A stretch of DNA of 64,000 nt from Archangium sp. (lineage in GTDB: Bacteria > Myxococcota > Myxococcia > Myxococcales > Myxococcaceae): the NCBI GenBank assembly GCA_030695565.1, contig JAUYRZ010000015.1:62001-126000 (forward strand), given 5' to 3'. Both the position numbers and the translations under genes were made by a program. Of the stretch, positions 41,975 through 50,964 are shown piece by piece. Under the pieces are notes generated by a model, which did not search any database, had not been told where the DNA came from, and was given only the letters and a program-made list of their open reading frames with translations. The stretch's first letter is position 1. Each line of letters starts with the position of its first letter.

Positions 41975-43855
41975 ATGGCCGTACCGTTGAGCGATGCGTG
42001 GAGCGCGGTGGCGCTCGACTCCCTCGAGGATCCCATCAGCGTCTTCTCGCTCGAAGGGGTCTACGTCTCCATCAACGCCGCCGGCGAGACGCTGCTGGGG
42101 AAACGCGCGGCAGAGCTCGTCGGCCGCACGTACCTCGAGGTCTTTCCCGAGCTCGAAAGCCATCCGTTCCACGAGGTCTTCCGGCGCCTTTCGGCAGCGA
42201 AGACCGGCATCGAGCGGCTCGAGTTCTACTACCCGCCGATGGAGGTCTGGTCGAGCCAACGCATGCAAGCGGTCTCAGGCGTCATCGTCGTTGAGTGGCG
42301 CAACATCACCACCCTCAAACGCGCGGAGCAGGAGCAGGAACGAACCAGGTCATCGCTGGAGCGCGAGAAGGATCGGTACGCGGCGCTGGTGCGCGCCACC
42401 GGCCACATCGTGTGGACCAACACCTCAGAAGGAGAGATGTCAGGCGAGCAACCCGACTGGTGCGCGTTCACGGGGCAGACCCGCGACGAATGCGCAGGCT
42501 TCGGCTGGTCAAAGGCCGTGCACCCCGAAGACGCTCAACCCACCATCGACGCGTGGAAGAGGGCCGTCGAACGACGCACGACCTTCGAGTTCGAGCACCG
42601 GCTCCGCCGCGTCGATGGGCAATACCGGTGGTTCGCCATCCGCGCGGCGCCGATCATGCTCGCCGACGGCTCGGTGCGCGAGTGGGTCGGCTTGCACAGC
42701 GACATCGAGGAGCAGAAGCAGGCTGCCCAGAAGCTCGAAGAAGCACGCCTCGCTGCCGAAGCCGGAAATCGCACGAAAGACGAGTTCCTCGCGATGCTCG
42801 GTCACGAGCTGCGCAACCCCCTGGCGCCGATCACCACGGCCCTGCAGCTGATGCGGCTGCGCGGCGCCGGCATTCTCGAGCGCGAACGCGGCGTCATCGA
42901 GCGGCAGGTCAATCACCTCGTGCTGCTCGTCAACGACCTGCTCGACATCGCGCGCATCACCAGCGGCAAGGTCACCCTCACCCGGGAGCGGCTGGAGCTG
43001 GCAGACGTGATCGCCAAGGCGCTCGAGATCTCAGGCCCGTTGATCGACCAACGCCAGCAGCGCGTCTCGACCGAAGTGCCACGAGGGCTGATCATCGACG
43101 GCGACCCCCATCGCCTCGGGCAGATCTTCGCCAACATCCTCACCAACGCCGCGAAGTTCACGCCGCCGGGTGGCCGCATCGAGGTGCGGGGGGCGCGTGA
43201 AGGCAACGACACCGTGGTGCACGTCACCGACACCGGCGTGGGGATCGCAGCGCAGCTGCTCCCCCGGGTGTTCGACCGCTTCGTGCAAGGCCACCAGGAG
43301 ATCGACCGCGAGCGGGGCGGGTTGGGCCTGGGGCTGGCCATCGTGCGCCACCTGGTGACGATGCATGGAGGCCAGGTCTCCGTGTTCAGCCCGGGCACGG
43401 GCAAGGGCACCACCTTCACCGTTCGGCTGCCTGCCGCCGGGCCCGATGGCACGGCCGAGGAAGCGCCAGCCATCAACCCCGCCCCGCGTTCGACGGGAAG
43501 GCGGGTGTTGGTGGTCGACGACAACGAAGACGCCGCGGATCTCCTTGCCTACGCACTGCAAAATATCGGCTACCAGACGCGCACGGCCTACGACGGGGCC
43601 TCGGCGCTGCGAGTCGTCGACAGCTTCCGGCCCGACGTCGCCCTGCTCGACATCGGCTTGCCGGTGATGAACGGCTACGAGCTCGCCCAGAAGCTGCGAG
43701 CGCTGGTGGAGCTGCGGCCGCTGCGGCTGGTGGCCCTGACCGGCTACGGCCAGGACCGGGATCGCGACCGGGCGAGAGAGGCCGGCTTCGATGCGCACGT
43801 GGTCAAGCCCGTCGATCTCACGCAGCTGGCAGCGCTGCTCGACGAGAAGAAGTAG
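41975..43855 (+). CDS. hybrid PAS-PAS histidine kinase with receiver domain
   Basis: A 626-aa soluble protein. Two PAS-type sensor domains come first (about 10-115 and 135-245, the second with a PAC-like end, REWVGLHSDIEEQK). A HisKA domain carries His277 (AMLGHELRNPLAPI), followed by the ATPase domain with NILTNAAKF, DTGVGI and GGLGLGLAI. The C-terminal receiver (about 505-625) has VLVVDDNED, a phosphoacceptor Asp near 559 (ALLDIGLP) and KPVD. No membrane segment is present, so it senses a cytosolic signal. No DNA-binding partner is adjacent. It is downstream of the kdpDE-like pair by 84 bases but has its own start context. Confidence 0.93.
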   Translation: MAVPLSDAWSAVALDSLEDPISVFSLEGVYVSINAAGETLLGKRAAELVGRTYLEVFPELESHPFHEVFRRLSAAKTGIERLEFYYPPMEVWSSQRMQAVSGVIVVEWRNITTLKRAEQEQERTRSSLEREKDRYAALVRATGHIVWTNTSEGEMSGEQPDWCAFTGQTRDECAGFGWSKAVHPEDAQPTIDAWKRAVERRTTFEFEHRLRRVDGQYRWFAIRAAPIMLADGSVREWVGLHSDIEEQKQAAQKLEEARLAAEAGNRTKDEFLAMLGHELRNPLAPITTALQLMRLRGAGILERERGVIERQVNHLVLLVNDLLDIARITSGKVTLTRERLELADVIAKALEISGPLIDQRQQRVSTEVPRGLIIDGDPHRLGQIFANILTNAAKFTPPGGRIEVRGAREGNDTVVHVTDTGVGIAAQLLPRVFDRFVQGHQEIDRERGGLGLGLAIVRHLVTMHGGQVSVFSPGTGKGTTFTVRLPAAGPDGTAEEAPAINPAPRSTGRRVLVVDDNEDAADLLAYALQNIGYQTRTAYDGASALRVVDSFRPDVALLDIGLPVMNGYELAQKLRALVELRPLRLVALTGYGQDRDRDRAREAGFDAHVVKPVDLTQLAALLDEKK

Positions 43856-43865
43856 TGCTCCCACT

Positions 43866-45182
43866 TCAAGGCAGCGCGTGGAACAACGGCAGCCCCGCGG
43901 GCGCAGGGTAGAACGCGAGGTTCGACGCCGAGCCGATGTCGCCGCTGGTCAACACGGTCGAAGGCGCCGTGGGCATGCCGGCGTTCGAGCTGACATCGAG
44001 CTGCGCCGGCGCGAGGCGAACGATCGTCCCGCCCGAACCCGCGCTCCACAGGCCGCCTTCACCATCGAAGGCAAACCCCTCGAGAAGCGCCAGCACGCCC
44101 AGGGTGATGCGCACCTGCGGCTGCTCATCCGACGTGCCCGTGCCGCGCAGGCGGGCTGCGCCGAAGCGGAAGAAGATGTTGCCGCCGAAGTCATTGGCCC
44201 ACAGATCGCCGCGCGCATCGAAGGCGATCCAGTGGGGGGTGAGCAACGAGGTGTCCATCGGCATGCTGGTGGCCAGGCCGCCGAGCTTGAACGCAGGCGC
44301 CGCCACCGAACCTGCCGCCAGCTGCGCCGCGTCGTAGCGCCACACGTGATTGTCCATGCGCGAGGCGACCCAGAGGTTGCCCGCGCGATCGAAGGCAATG
44401 CCGCTCGGATCCGCGACGGCGATGGTGAGCGAAGGCATGACCGACCCACTGACGCTCAAGAGGGCCGCGTCGACCCGCACCACGGCATCGCGGCAAGGCG
44501 AGCTCACCCACAGATTGCCAGCGGCATCGAACGCCACGCCCGCCACCAGGGGAAGACACGCACTGCCGGCGAGGCCGATCTCGAGATCCGGCTCCACCGC
44601 GGCCGACGAAGCGAACCGCGCCGCCGGGAAACGCTGGAGCGCAGCGTCAGCGGTGGTACCGCCGGGCACCCAGGCGTTGCCGTCGCGATCGAAGGCGATG
44701 TCGGTGCCGAAGCCGCCGCGTGACACCACGTCGGCCGCGACGGTGGCGCTGGTGGCCAACGACGCCGAGCGGAAGCCGAGGAACTGGCCGGTGGCGTTCG
44801 CGTTGGTCACCCAGAGCTTGTTGCTGGTGGCGACCGGTGCCCAGGTGACGATGACGTCCTGGGTGCCGCCCGAGGTGAGGCAGAACGTCGAAGGCGTGAC
44901 GGTGGGCAGGTACACGGTGCGCACGAAGGGATCAGCGGCGGTCGCTCGATCGGCGGCGACACTCCACGCGCCCGAGCCCACGGTGAGCGTGCGGCTGGAG
45001 GTGACGGTCTGCGCGGTCGGCCCGGTGAGGTGGAGGTTGCCCGTCACGCCCGACGGCAGCCCGGTGGAGGTGACCACGATGGTGCCCGTGCCGTCGTTGG
45101 TGCAGCCGGGGGGCGGGGGAACGGGGCACGGCGTACAGGAGACGACGAAGCTCAGCGAAGCGAAGGCGATGAGACGATTCAT
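43866..45182 (-). CDS. lipoprotein with NHL/Kelch-like repeats
   Basis: A 438-aa protein from ATG 45182; AAGGAG on the minus strand at 45190-45195 fixes this start. The lipobox is FVVSC (Cys16). Residues 20-125 are a beta-rich module. From about 165 on there are five repeats of the kind FD..GNLWV.....: FDRDGNAWVPGG, FDAAGNLWVSS, FDRAGNLWVAS, FDARGDLWAND and FDGEGGLWSAG. These suggest a beta-propeller of NHL/SMP-30-like type. Such surface propellers bind ligands or partners; no catalytic residues can be named. It is convergent with the hybrid kinase (10 bases apart). Confidence 0.85.
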   Translation of the reverse strand: MNRLIAFASLSFVVSCTPCPVPPPPGCTNDGTGTIVVTSTGLPSGVTGNLHLTGPTAQTVTSSRTLTVGSGAWSVAADRATAADPFVRTVYLPTVTPSTFCLTSGGTQDVIVTWAPVATSNKLWVTNANATGQFLGFRSASLATSATVAADVVSRGGFGTDIAFDRDGNAWVPGGTTADAALQRFPAARFASSAAVEPDLEIGLAGSACLPLVAGVAFDAAGNLWVSSPCRDAVVRVDAALLSVSGSVMPSLTIAVADPSGIAFDRAGNLWVASRMDNHVWRYDAAQLAAGSVAAPAFKLGGLATSMPMDTSLLTPHWIAFDARGDLWANDFGGNIFFRFGAARLRGTGTSDEQPQVRITLGVLALLEGFAFDGEGGLWSAGSGGTIVRLAPAQLDVSSNAGMPTAPSTVLTSGDIGSASNLAFYPAPAGLPLFHALP

Positions 45183-45382
45183 GGTGTGGCTCCTTGCGGC
45201 GCTCAAAGAGCACACCGGGGGCCAACCCTCAATCGGGGTGATTCCCCGCGCTTGCAGAGCTCGAGGTGTGGACTGGCAGGTCACTGCCGGGGAGCGTTGT
45301 GAACTCCCCGGCCACCCAGAGGTGGGGACTCCCGCGCGGTACCGAATCGGTTGCCCCGAGGTGAACGCGTTATGCGGATGGG

Positions 45383-46495
45383 ATGGCGAACGAGTTGGCG
45401 GCGCGGCGGTTCCTGTTCGTCTTGTTGATCGGCGCACTCATTCTGGTGGCGGTGGCGTTCTACCCGCTGGCCAACGCGCTCTTCCTGGGCGCTGCCTTCG
45501 CGGCGGTGTTCTGGAGATGGAACCTGAAGCTCGCGAAGCGGTTGGGCCACAGACACGGCCGCTCGTTGGCCGCGGGGATCATCACGGGTGGCGTGGTGCT
45601 GGTGATTCTGGGGCCGGTGGTCGGGCTCTCTGCCTTCCTGATCAAGGAGGCGAACGATGGCCTCAAGTTCGTGGCAAAGACCGCGCGCAGTGAAGGCACC
45701 AGCGGGCTCATCGAGCGGCTGCCCGATCCCGTGGAGAAGGTGGTGCGTCAGCTCATCGAGCAGTTCGCAGGAGAGATCACCGAAGACGACGCGAAGCTCG
45801 ACAAGGCGCTCGGCGCCCAGGTGGCTGCGCAGGGCGGCAAGGCGGCCAACGTGTTGGGCGCGGCGGTGAGCGCGACGGGCTCGTTGTTGTTCATGGCGGC
45901 GATGATGCTGATCGCGTTCTTCTGCCTGCTGGCTGAAGGCGAGAAGCTGGTCGACTGGATCGACTCGATCACGCCGCTGCGGCGAGGGCGCATTCTGGAG
46001 TTGATGGAGGCGGTGCGGCAGATGTCGTCGTCGGTGATCAAGTCGACGCTGATCACCTCGGCCGCGCAGGCCACGGTGGCGCTGGTCGGCTACCTGATCG
46101 CGCGCGTGCCGTACCCGGTCTTCTTCACCGCGCTCACCTTCTTCATCGCCTTCATTCCGGCCATCGGCGCCGGTTCCGTGTGCCTGGCGGCCGCGGCGGT
46201 GCTGCTGGTGACGGGCCACCCGTACATGGCGCTGTTCCTGGCGATCTGGGCGCTGAGCGCGGTGGGGTTGATCGACAACGTGATCAAACCGTTCCTGATC
46301 AAAGATGAGGTGCGACTGCATGGGGCCATCGTCTTCTTCGCGCTGCTGGGAGGGCTGGCCGCGTTCGGGCCCGTGGGTCTCCTGATCGGACCGATCGCCG
46401 TCGCGCTGCTGGTAGAGATCATCCGCGTGTACCGCAGCGACTTCTTGCGGGCGCCCGAAGTGCTGGTGACCTCCAGGCCGGAGGTGGAGGGTTGA
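45383..46495 (+). CDS. AI-2E (PerM/TqsA) family membrane transporter
   Basis: A 370-aa protein. Two helices open it (about 8-45), a third at about 60-85, then a soluble periplasmic-like segment (about 85-165) and a group of helices in 170-355. The late stretch GHPYMALFLAIWALSAVGLIDNVIKPFLI is the family hallmark. Members export autoinducer-2 or act as Na+/H+ antiporters, and the substrate here cannot be assigned. It is divergent from the NHL lipoprotein, with about 200 bases between starts that hold no other recognisable feature. Confidence 0.9.
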   Translation: MANELAARRFLFVLLIGALILVAVAFYPLANALFLGAAFAAVFWRWNLKLAKRLGHRHGRSLAAGIITGGVVLVILGPVVGLSAFLIKEANDGLKFVAKTARSEGTSGLIERLPDPVEKVVRQLIEQFAGEITEDDAKLDKALGAQVAAQGGKAANVLGAAVSATGSLLFMAAMMLIAFFCLLAEGEKLVDWIDSITPLRRGRILELMEAVRQMSSSVIKSTLITSAAQATVALVGYLIARVPYPVFFTALTFFIAFIPAIGAGSVCLAAAAVLLVTGHPYMALFLAIWALSAVGLIDNVIKPFLIKDEVRLHGAIVFFALLGGLAAFGPVGLLIGPIAVALLVEIIRVYRSDFLRAPEVLVTSRPEVEG

Positions 46496-46584
46496 GGTTG
46501 GTGAGCGGTAGGCCTTGCCCCGTGGGTTGACGGAAGGGGTTGGGCGATGGCGACGAAGCTGCAGGCCGTGCACACCCAGAGGAC

Positions 46585-47055
46585 TCAGCCGCTGAGCAAC
46601 TCGCCGGCAGCGCCCCACCAGAACCCACTGCCGTCGACCTCGACCTGCAGGTCGGCCCTGGTCAGCTCAGCGTCGACCCGCGTGCGTTCGTCGAACAATG
46701 ACGCGAGCGCCGCGGCCACCACGTCCATCGGTGACGAGCCCTGCATCGGCCAACACGCCGAGGCCATCACCGCGCGGGGCCAGCCCCACGCCTTGAGTTG
46801 ACGGCGAGCGCGTTCGACCAGCAGCCAGCTCTCGGCCGGCCCCGCGTGCCGCACCAGCAGGATGAACAACGAGTCACCCGCGTCGAGCACTTCGCTCCCG
46901 GGCACCAGCTGCGCCAGCTTGCGGCTCAACCAGGTGGTCTGAGCTCCACGCGCGTCGACCACCAGCACGGAGCCCTCGCGCGCCCGGGAGAAGCCGTCCT
47001 CCACGAGCTGTTCGAAGTTCGGCGTCGGCTCTTCCTGGGGCTGTGCTGCGCTCAT
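46585..47055 (-). CDS. degenerate GGDEF-like protein (tentative)
   Basis: A 156-aa protein from ATG 47055; a GTG at 47118 would add 21 residues and is equally possible. Residues 35-140 can be laid over a GGDEF domain. VLVVDARG is at the metal-Asp strand, AGDSLFILL replaces GGDEF, and VMASACWPMQGSSPMDVVAAALASL matches the SIGVA...P.DG.S...LL..A end. The signature loop is changed (AGDSL), and the region between is shortened, so diguanylate cyclase activity is unlikely. It could bind a nucleotide or be a regulatory remnant. It is divergent from the TonB-dependent receptor. Confidence 0.5.
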   Translation of the reverse strand: MSAAQPQEEPTPNFEQLVEDGFSRAREGSVLVVDARGAQTTWLSRKLAQLVPGSEVLDAGDSLFILLVRHAGPAESWLLVERARRQLKAWGWPRAVMASACWPMQGSSPMDVVAAALASLFDERTRVDAELTRADLQVEVDGSGFWWGAAGELLSG

Positions 47056-47138
47056 GAAGGTTGCTTCGGCACGCGCGCGCCAAGCCTTGAGCGCGACATC
47101 TTTCTGACGGGGTGACACTGAGCTAAGCCACCGGTCGC

Positions 47139-49730
47139 TTGATTCGCCGTGCGTTGATCCTCAGCCTGCTCTTCACCTCGATCGCGCTCGCGGACACCGA
47201 CGCGGGCAGCGGCGTGCTCACCAAAGCCCCCACCCTGCTGCACCAGGTCGAGCCCGTCTTCCCCGCGGCTCAGATGGACGCCGGCGTGGGTGGCACGGTC
47301 ACGCTCGAGCTCGACATCGGGCCCGACGGCAAGGTGTTCGACGTGCGGGTGGCGAAGAGTGCGGGCGAGGCGTTCGACACCGAGGCGATGAAGGCGGCGC
47401 TCCAGTTCGTCTTCACCCCCGCGGAGATCGACGGCGTGCCGGCCGCGGTGCGCATCTCGTTCTCACTCGAGTTCCTCTACCGGCCGCAGGTCGTCGAGGT
47501 GGTCACCCTCGATGCCGGGGTGAAGGTGAACTTCACCGGCGTGGTGGTCGAACGCGGCACCCGAGATCCCGTCGAAGGCGCGCAGGTAGTGGTGGAAGGC
47601 CTCGAGACCATCACGGGAGAAGGCGGCCGCTTCGAGTTCAGCGAGGTGCCCGAAGGCACGTTCCCCGTGGTGGTGGTGAGCTCCGACTACCAGCGCTACG
47701 AGGTGAGCGAGACCTTCACCGCCGGCAAACGCACCGAGGTGAAGTACTTCATTCGCAAGAAGACCTACGGCGGCTACGAGACGGTCGTTCGCGCGCCGAA
47801 GGAACGGAAAGAAGTCGCGCAGGTCACCCTCTCGCAAGAAGAGATCAAGCTCATCCCCGGCACCAACGGCGACGCGTTTCGCGTGGTGCAGAACCTGCCG
47901 GGCGTGGCGCGGGCTCCGTTCGGCATCGGGCTGCTGGTGGTGCGCGGCGGAAAGTCGTGGGACACGCGCACCTACGTCGACGAAGCGCCGGTGCCGCAGC
48001 TGTTCCACTTCGGCGGTCTGTTCTCGACGTACAACGCGGGGTTGCTGGAGAACATCAACTTCCAGGCCGGCAACTTCAACGCCGACTACGGGCGCAACAT
48101 CGGCGGCCTGGTGAGCGCCGAATCGCGCACGCCTTCGAAGAAGGGTTTCCACGGGTATCTCGACGTCAACCTGGTCGACGTCTCGGGAATTCTGCAGGGG
48201 CCGATCAACGAGAACTGGAGCTTCTCGGTCAGCGCCCGGCGCAGCTACATCGACGTGATCCTGCCTGCGGTGATGGGGCTCATTCCCGGCGCGAAAGACA
48301 CCGTCAGCTTCACGCTCGCGCCCCGCTACTACGACTACCAGGCGCGCATCGAGTACCGGCCGAAGAGCGGCAAGGTGCGCTTCTTCGTGAGCTTCTTCGG
48401 TTCGTCAGACGAGCTGGTGCTCGCGCTTCCAAATCCATCGATCGATCCTGAAGGGCGCGGCACCTTCGGCACCAGCATTCTCTACAACCGCCTGCTCGTC
48501 GGCCTCGACTTCAAGCTGAGCCAGGGCTTCGACTTTCGCAGCCGCACCTCGTTCGGGCTCGATGAGCTCAGCTTCACGCTGGGCGACGACATCTTCGCCC
48601 GGGGCAAGCAGTACCCGGTGCGATCGCGCAACACGTTCACGTACGCGCTCCCGCAGCTCAACGCAGAGCTGAGCTTCGGTCTCGACCTCGGCGTGATGCC
48701 CTATTCGGTGGAGGTGCAGTCGCCCCCGCTGCCCAAGCTGAACCAGGTGCCCGACCCGTTCCAGAGCAAGTCGCTGCAGTACATCAACGAGTTCGTCACC
48801 GCGGTGGAGCCCGGGCTGTTCGCACAGATGTTGTGGAAGCCGCTCGACTCGTTGCGGATCATCGGAGGCGCGCGCATCGACTACAACTCGCAGATGAACA
48901 AGGCGTGGGCCGACCCGCGGCTCGCCGTGTTCTGGCAAGTGCACGAGCGGGTGGCGATCAAGGGCGCGGCGGGCATCTACCATCAGACCCCGGACTACCG
49001 GGGTGGCCTGCTCACCAGGGGCTTCGGCAACCCCAACCTCGAGGCCGAAGGCGCGCGGCAGTACATGCTCGGCACCGAAGCGCGCTTCACCGACGCGATC
49101 AGCCTCGACGTGCAGCTCTATTACAAAGACCTGTTCAACCAGGCGCGCTCGACGCTGGGTGAGACCGGCGGCTCGCTCGATCTCGACGCGGTCGATCTCA
49201 AGTACACCAGCATCGGCCGCGGCCGCAGTTACGGGGCTGAGATCCTGCTGCGCCATGCGCTGACCAAGAACTTCTTCGGGTGGATCGCGTACTCGCTCTC
49301 CCGCGTGGAGCGCGACTTCTACGGCGGCACCGTGTTCGGGCTCTCGCAGTACGACCAGCCGCACAACCTGATCGTGGTGGCCAGCTACAAGCTGCCCTTC
49401 GACTTCATCGTGGGCGCGAAGCTTCGCTACACCTCGGGGCCGCTCAACCGGCCGGTGCAGTCGGCCATCTACGACGCGAACGGGAACTACTTCTTCCCCA
49501 TTCAGGATCAGCAGTACTCGCGCCGGCTGCCGGACTTCTTTCAGCTCGATCTGCGCATCGACAAACGTTTCGTGTTCCGCGACTTCATGATCGCGCTGTA
49601 CCTCGACGTGCAGAACGTGACGTACCAGCGCAACGTGGAAGCGGTGATGAACAGCTACGACTACTCGGAGCAGGCATATTTGACCGGCTTGCCGATTCTG
49701 CCGGTGCTGGGTTTGAGGGCGGAGTTTTGA
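47139..49730 (+). CDS. TonB-dependent receptor with an N-terminal TonB C-terminal-type domain
   Basis: An 863-aa outer-membrane protein; TTG 47139 is the first possible start after an in-frame stop (TAA 47124-47126). After the signal peptide (about 1-18), residues 28-110 read as a TonB_C domain (HQVEPVFPAAQMDAG, GGTVTLELDIGPDGKV, ALQFVFTPAEIDG). Residues 120-200 are a carboxypeptidase-regulatory-like domain, then the plug (LPGVARAPFGIGLLVVRGGK; TYVDEAPVPQLFHFGG; FNADYGRNIGG) and a 22-strand-type barrel ending in LRAEF. The receptor would import a large nutrient. Finding a TonB_C module on the receptor itself is unusual. The next gene, overlapping by one base, encodes a lipoprotein likely to be its partner. 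Confidence 0.9.
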   Translation: MIRRALILSLLFTSIALADTDAGSGVLTKAPTLLHQVEPVFPAAQMDAGVGGTVTLELDIGPDGKVFDVRVAKSAGEAFDTEAMKAALQFVFTPAEIDGVPAAVRISFSLEFLYRPQVVEVVTLDAGVKVNFTGVVVERGTRDPVEGAQVVVEGLETITGEGGRFEFSEVPEGTFPVVVVSSDYQRYEVSETFTAGKRTEVKYFIRKKTYGGYETVVRAPKERKEVAQVTLSQEEIKLIPGTNGDAFRVVQNLPGVARAPFGIGLLVVRGGKSWDTRTYVDEAPVPQLFHFGGLFSTYNAGLLENINFQAGNFNADYGRNIGGLVSAESRTPSKKGFHGYLDVNLVDVSGILQGPINENWSFSVSARRSYIDVILPAVMGLIPGAKDTVSFTLAPRYYDYQARIEYRPKSGKVRFFVSFFGSSDELVLALPNPSIDPEGRGTFGTSILYNRLLVGLDFKLSQGFDFRSRTSFGLDELSFTLGDDIFARGKQYPVRSRNTFTYALPQLNAELSFGLDLGVMPYSVEVQSPPLPKLNQVPDPFQSKSLQYINEFVTAVEPGLFAQMLWKPLDSLRIIGGARIDYNSQMNKAWADPRLAVFWQVHERVAIKGAAGIYHQTPDYRGGLLTRGFGNPNLEAEGARQYMLGTEARFTDAISLDVQLYYKDLFNQARSTLGETGGSLDLDAVDLKYTSIGRGRSYGAEILLRHALTKNFFGWIAYSLSRVERDFYGGTVFGLSQYDQPHNLIVVASYKLPFDFIVGAKLRYTSGPLNRPVQSAIYDANGNYFFPIQDQQYSRRLPDFFQLDLRIDKRFVFRDFMIALYLDVQNVTYQRNVEAVMNSYDYSEQAYLTGLPILPVLGLRAEF

Positions 49731-50902
49731 TGAAGCGCGCACTTCCTCTGGTGATGTTGTTCACGGCGTGTGATCCCGGCTTCCGCCCCGAGACCCTCGT
49801 CGAGAACCTGCGGCTGATCGGCATCAGCGCCGACAACCCCAAGCTCATCCCCGGCGAGACCACGCGAATCCGTTCGCTGGTGCTCGACCCCTCACGCAAC
49901 ACCCCCAGCACCGTGCTGTGGCTGGGCTGTGAAGCCGACCCCTTCAACCTGAACCGCAGCGCCTGCGCGAACCCGGAGATCCTGCAAGATCCCTCCGCGC
50001 TCACCTCAGGCACCGGCACGCTCCCGCCCGGAGTCACGGTGATCGGCTTCAACGATCAAGCCTCCTACTCCGTGCCCGCGGGCCTCTTCGACGTGCTCGC
50101 ACCCGAAGATCCCCGCCGCCAGACGGGCACGGTCGGCCAGTTGATCGCCTTCGCGGTCGCCGAGACGGTGAGCCCGCAGGCCCCGATGGAAGAACTGCAG
50201 GCGCTCTTCGATCGCGTGCAGCGCAAGGAGCTCAAGTCGATCATCGCCCTCTTCCGCGTGGCGATCAGTGAGTCGCTGGTGCGCAATACGAACCCCATCG
50301 TCGACGCGCTGGTGGTGGCCAACGAGCCGTGGCCGAAGGGCGCCCGCTTCTTCGTGAGAGAGCGAGAGCCCATCACCCTCGACATCAACGCGCCCGAGTC
50401 GACCTTCGAACCCTTCGTGCTCTCCACGCCGACGGGCGACGAGATGAAGACGGAGCGCGTGCTGACCGCCTGGTACTCCACGTCGGGCCGCTTCACCGAG
50501 ACGAGCACCGCGCTGGGCGAGGGCGTGAAGACCATCTTCACCGCGCCCGGCTCGACGGCAGATCCGGTGCCCGAGCGCCGCACCGGCATGCTGTACACGG
50601 TCTTCCGCGACACCCGCGGCGGGCAGTCGTGGCGTGAGTGGCCCTTCTTCGTCTGCGACACCTCGCTCGCCGCGCCCGCCGTCACCAGCGTGGAGTGGCC
50701 CGCGACCGCGACCGATCCCGTGGTGCTGCGGGGCAGCGGGCTCGCGTCGGTGCTCGACCTCATCGTCGACGGCGTGGCCCTGGAGCGCGGCGCGTACAGC
50801 GAAGCGTCGGGCACCTGGCAGGGCTACCTGCCCTCCCCAGTTTCAGTGGGGCAGAAGCGCGGCACCCTTCACACCCGTCTCTGCACGCGCCTGCCGCTCT
50901 GA
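49730..50902 (+). CDS. lipoprotein partner of the TonB-dependent receptor
   Basis: A 390-aa protein whose ATG shares the last base of the receptor stop (TGATG). GGAG lies five bases before. The lipobox is MLFTAC (Cys14). The mature part has Ig-like or beta-sandwich features in the second half (FEPFVLSTPTGDEMKTERVLTAWYSTSG) and no catalytic motif. By analogy with SusD- or BtuG-type lipoproteins it may capture ligand for the receptor, but there is no sequence similarity I can name. It ends with CTRLPL. Confidence 0.75.
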   Translation: MKRALPLVMLFTACDPGFRPETLVENLRLIGISADNPKLIPGETTRIRSLVLDPSRNTPSTVLWLGCEADPFNLNRSACANPEILQDPSALTSGTGTLPPGVTVIGFNDQASYSVPAGLFDVLAPEDPRRQTGTVGQLIAFAVAETVSPQAPMEELQALFDRVQRKELKSIIALFRVAISESLVRNTNPIVDALVVANEPWPKGARFFVREREPITLDINAPESTFEPFVLSTPTGDEMKTERVLTAWYSTSGRFTETSTALGEGVKTIFTAPGSTADPVPERRTGMLYTVFRDTRGGQSWREWPFFVCDTSLAAPAVTSVEWPATATDPVVLRGSGLASVLDLIVDGVALERGAYSEASGTWQGYLPSPVSVGQKRGTLHTRLCTRLPL

Positions 50903-50964
50903 ATCGTTGCCACGTTGCGCGGCGCGGTGTGTAACGCGAGGGCAATTCTTCCTCGGAGACCACC

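Noticed and set aside
48405-49742. 445-aa minus-strand open frame
   Set aside because: Shadow of the TonB-dependent receptor barrel.
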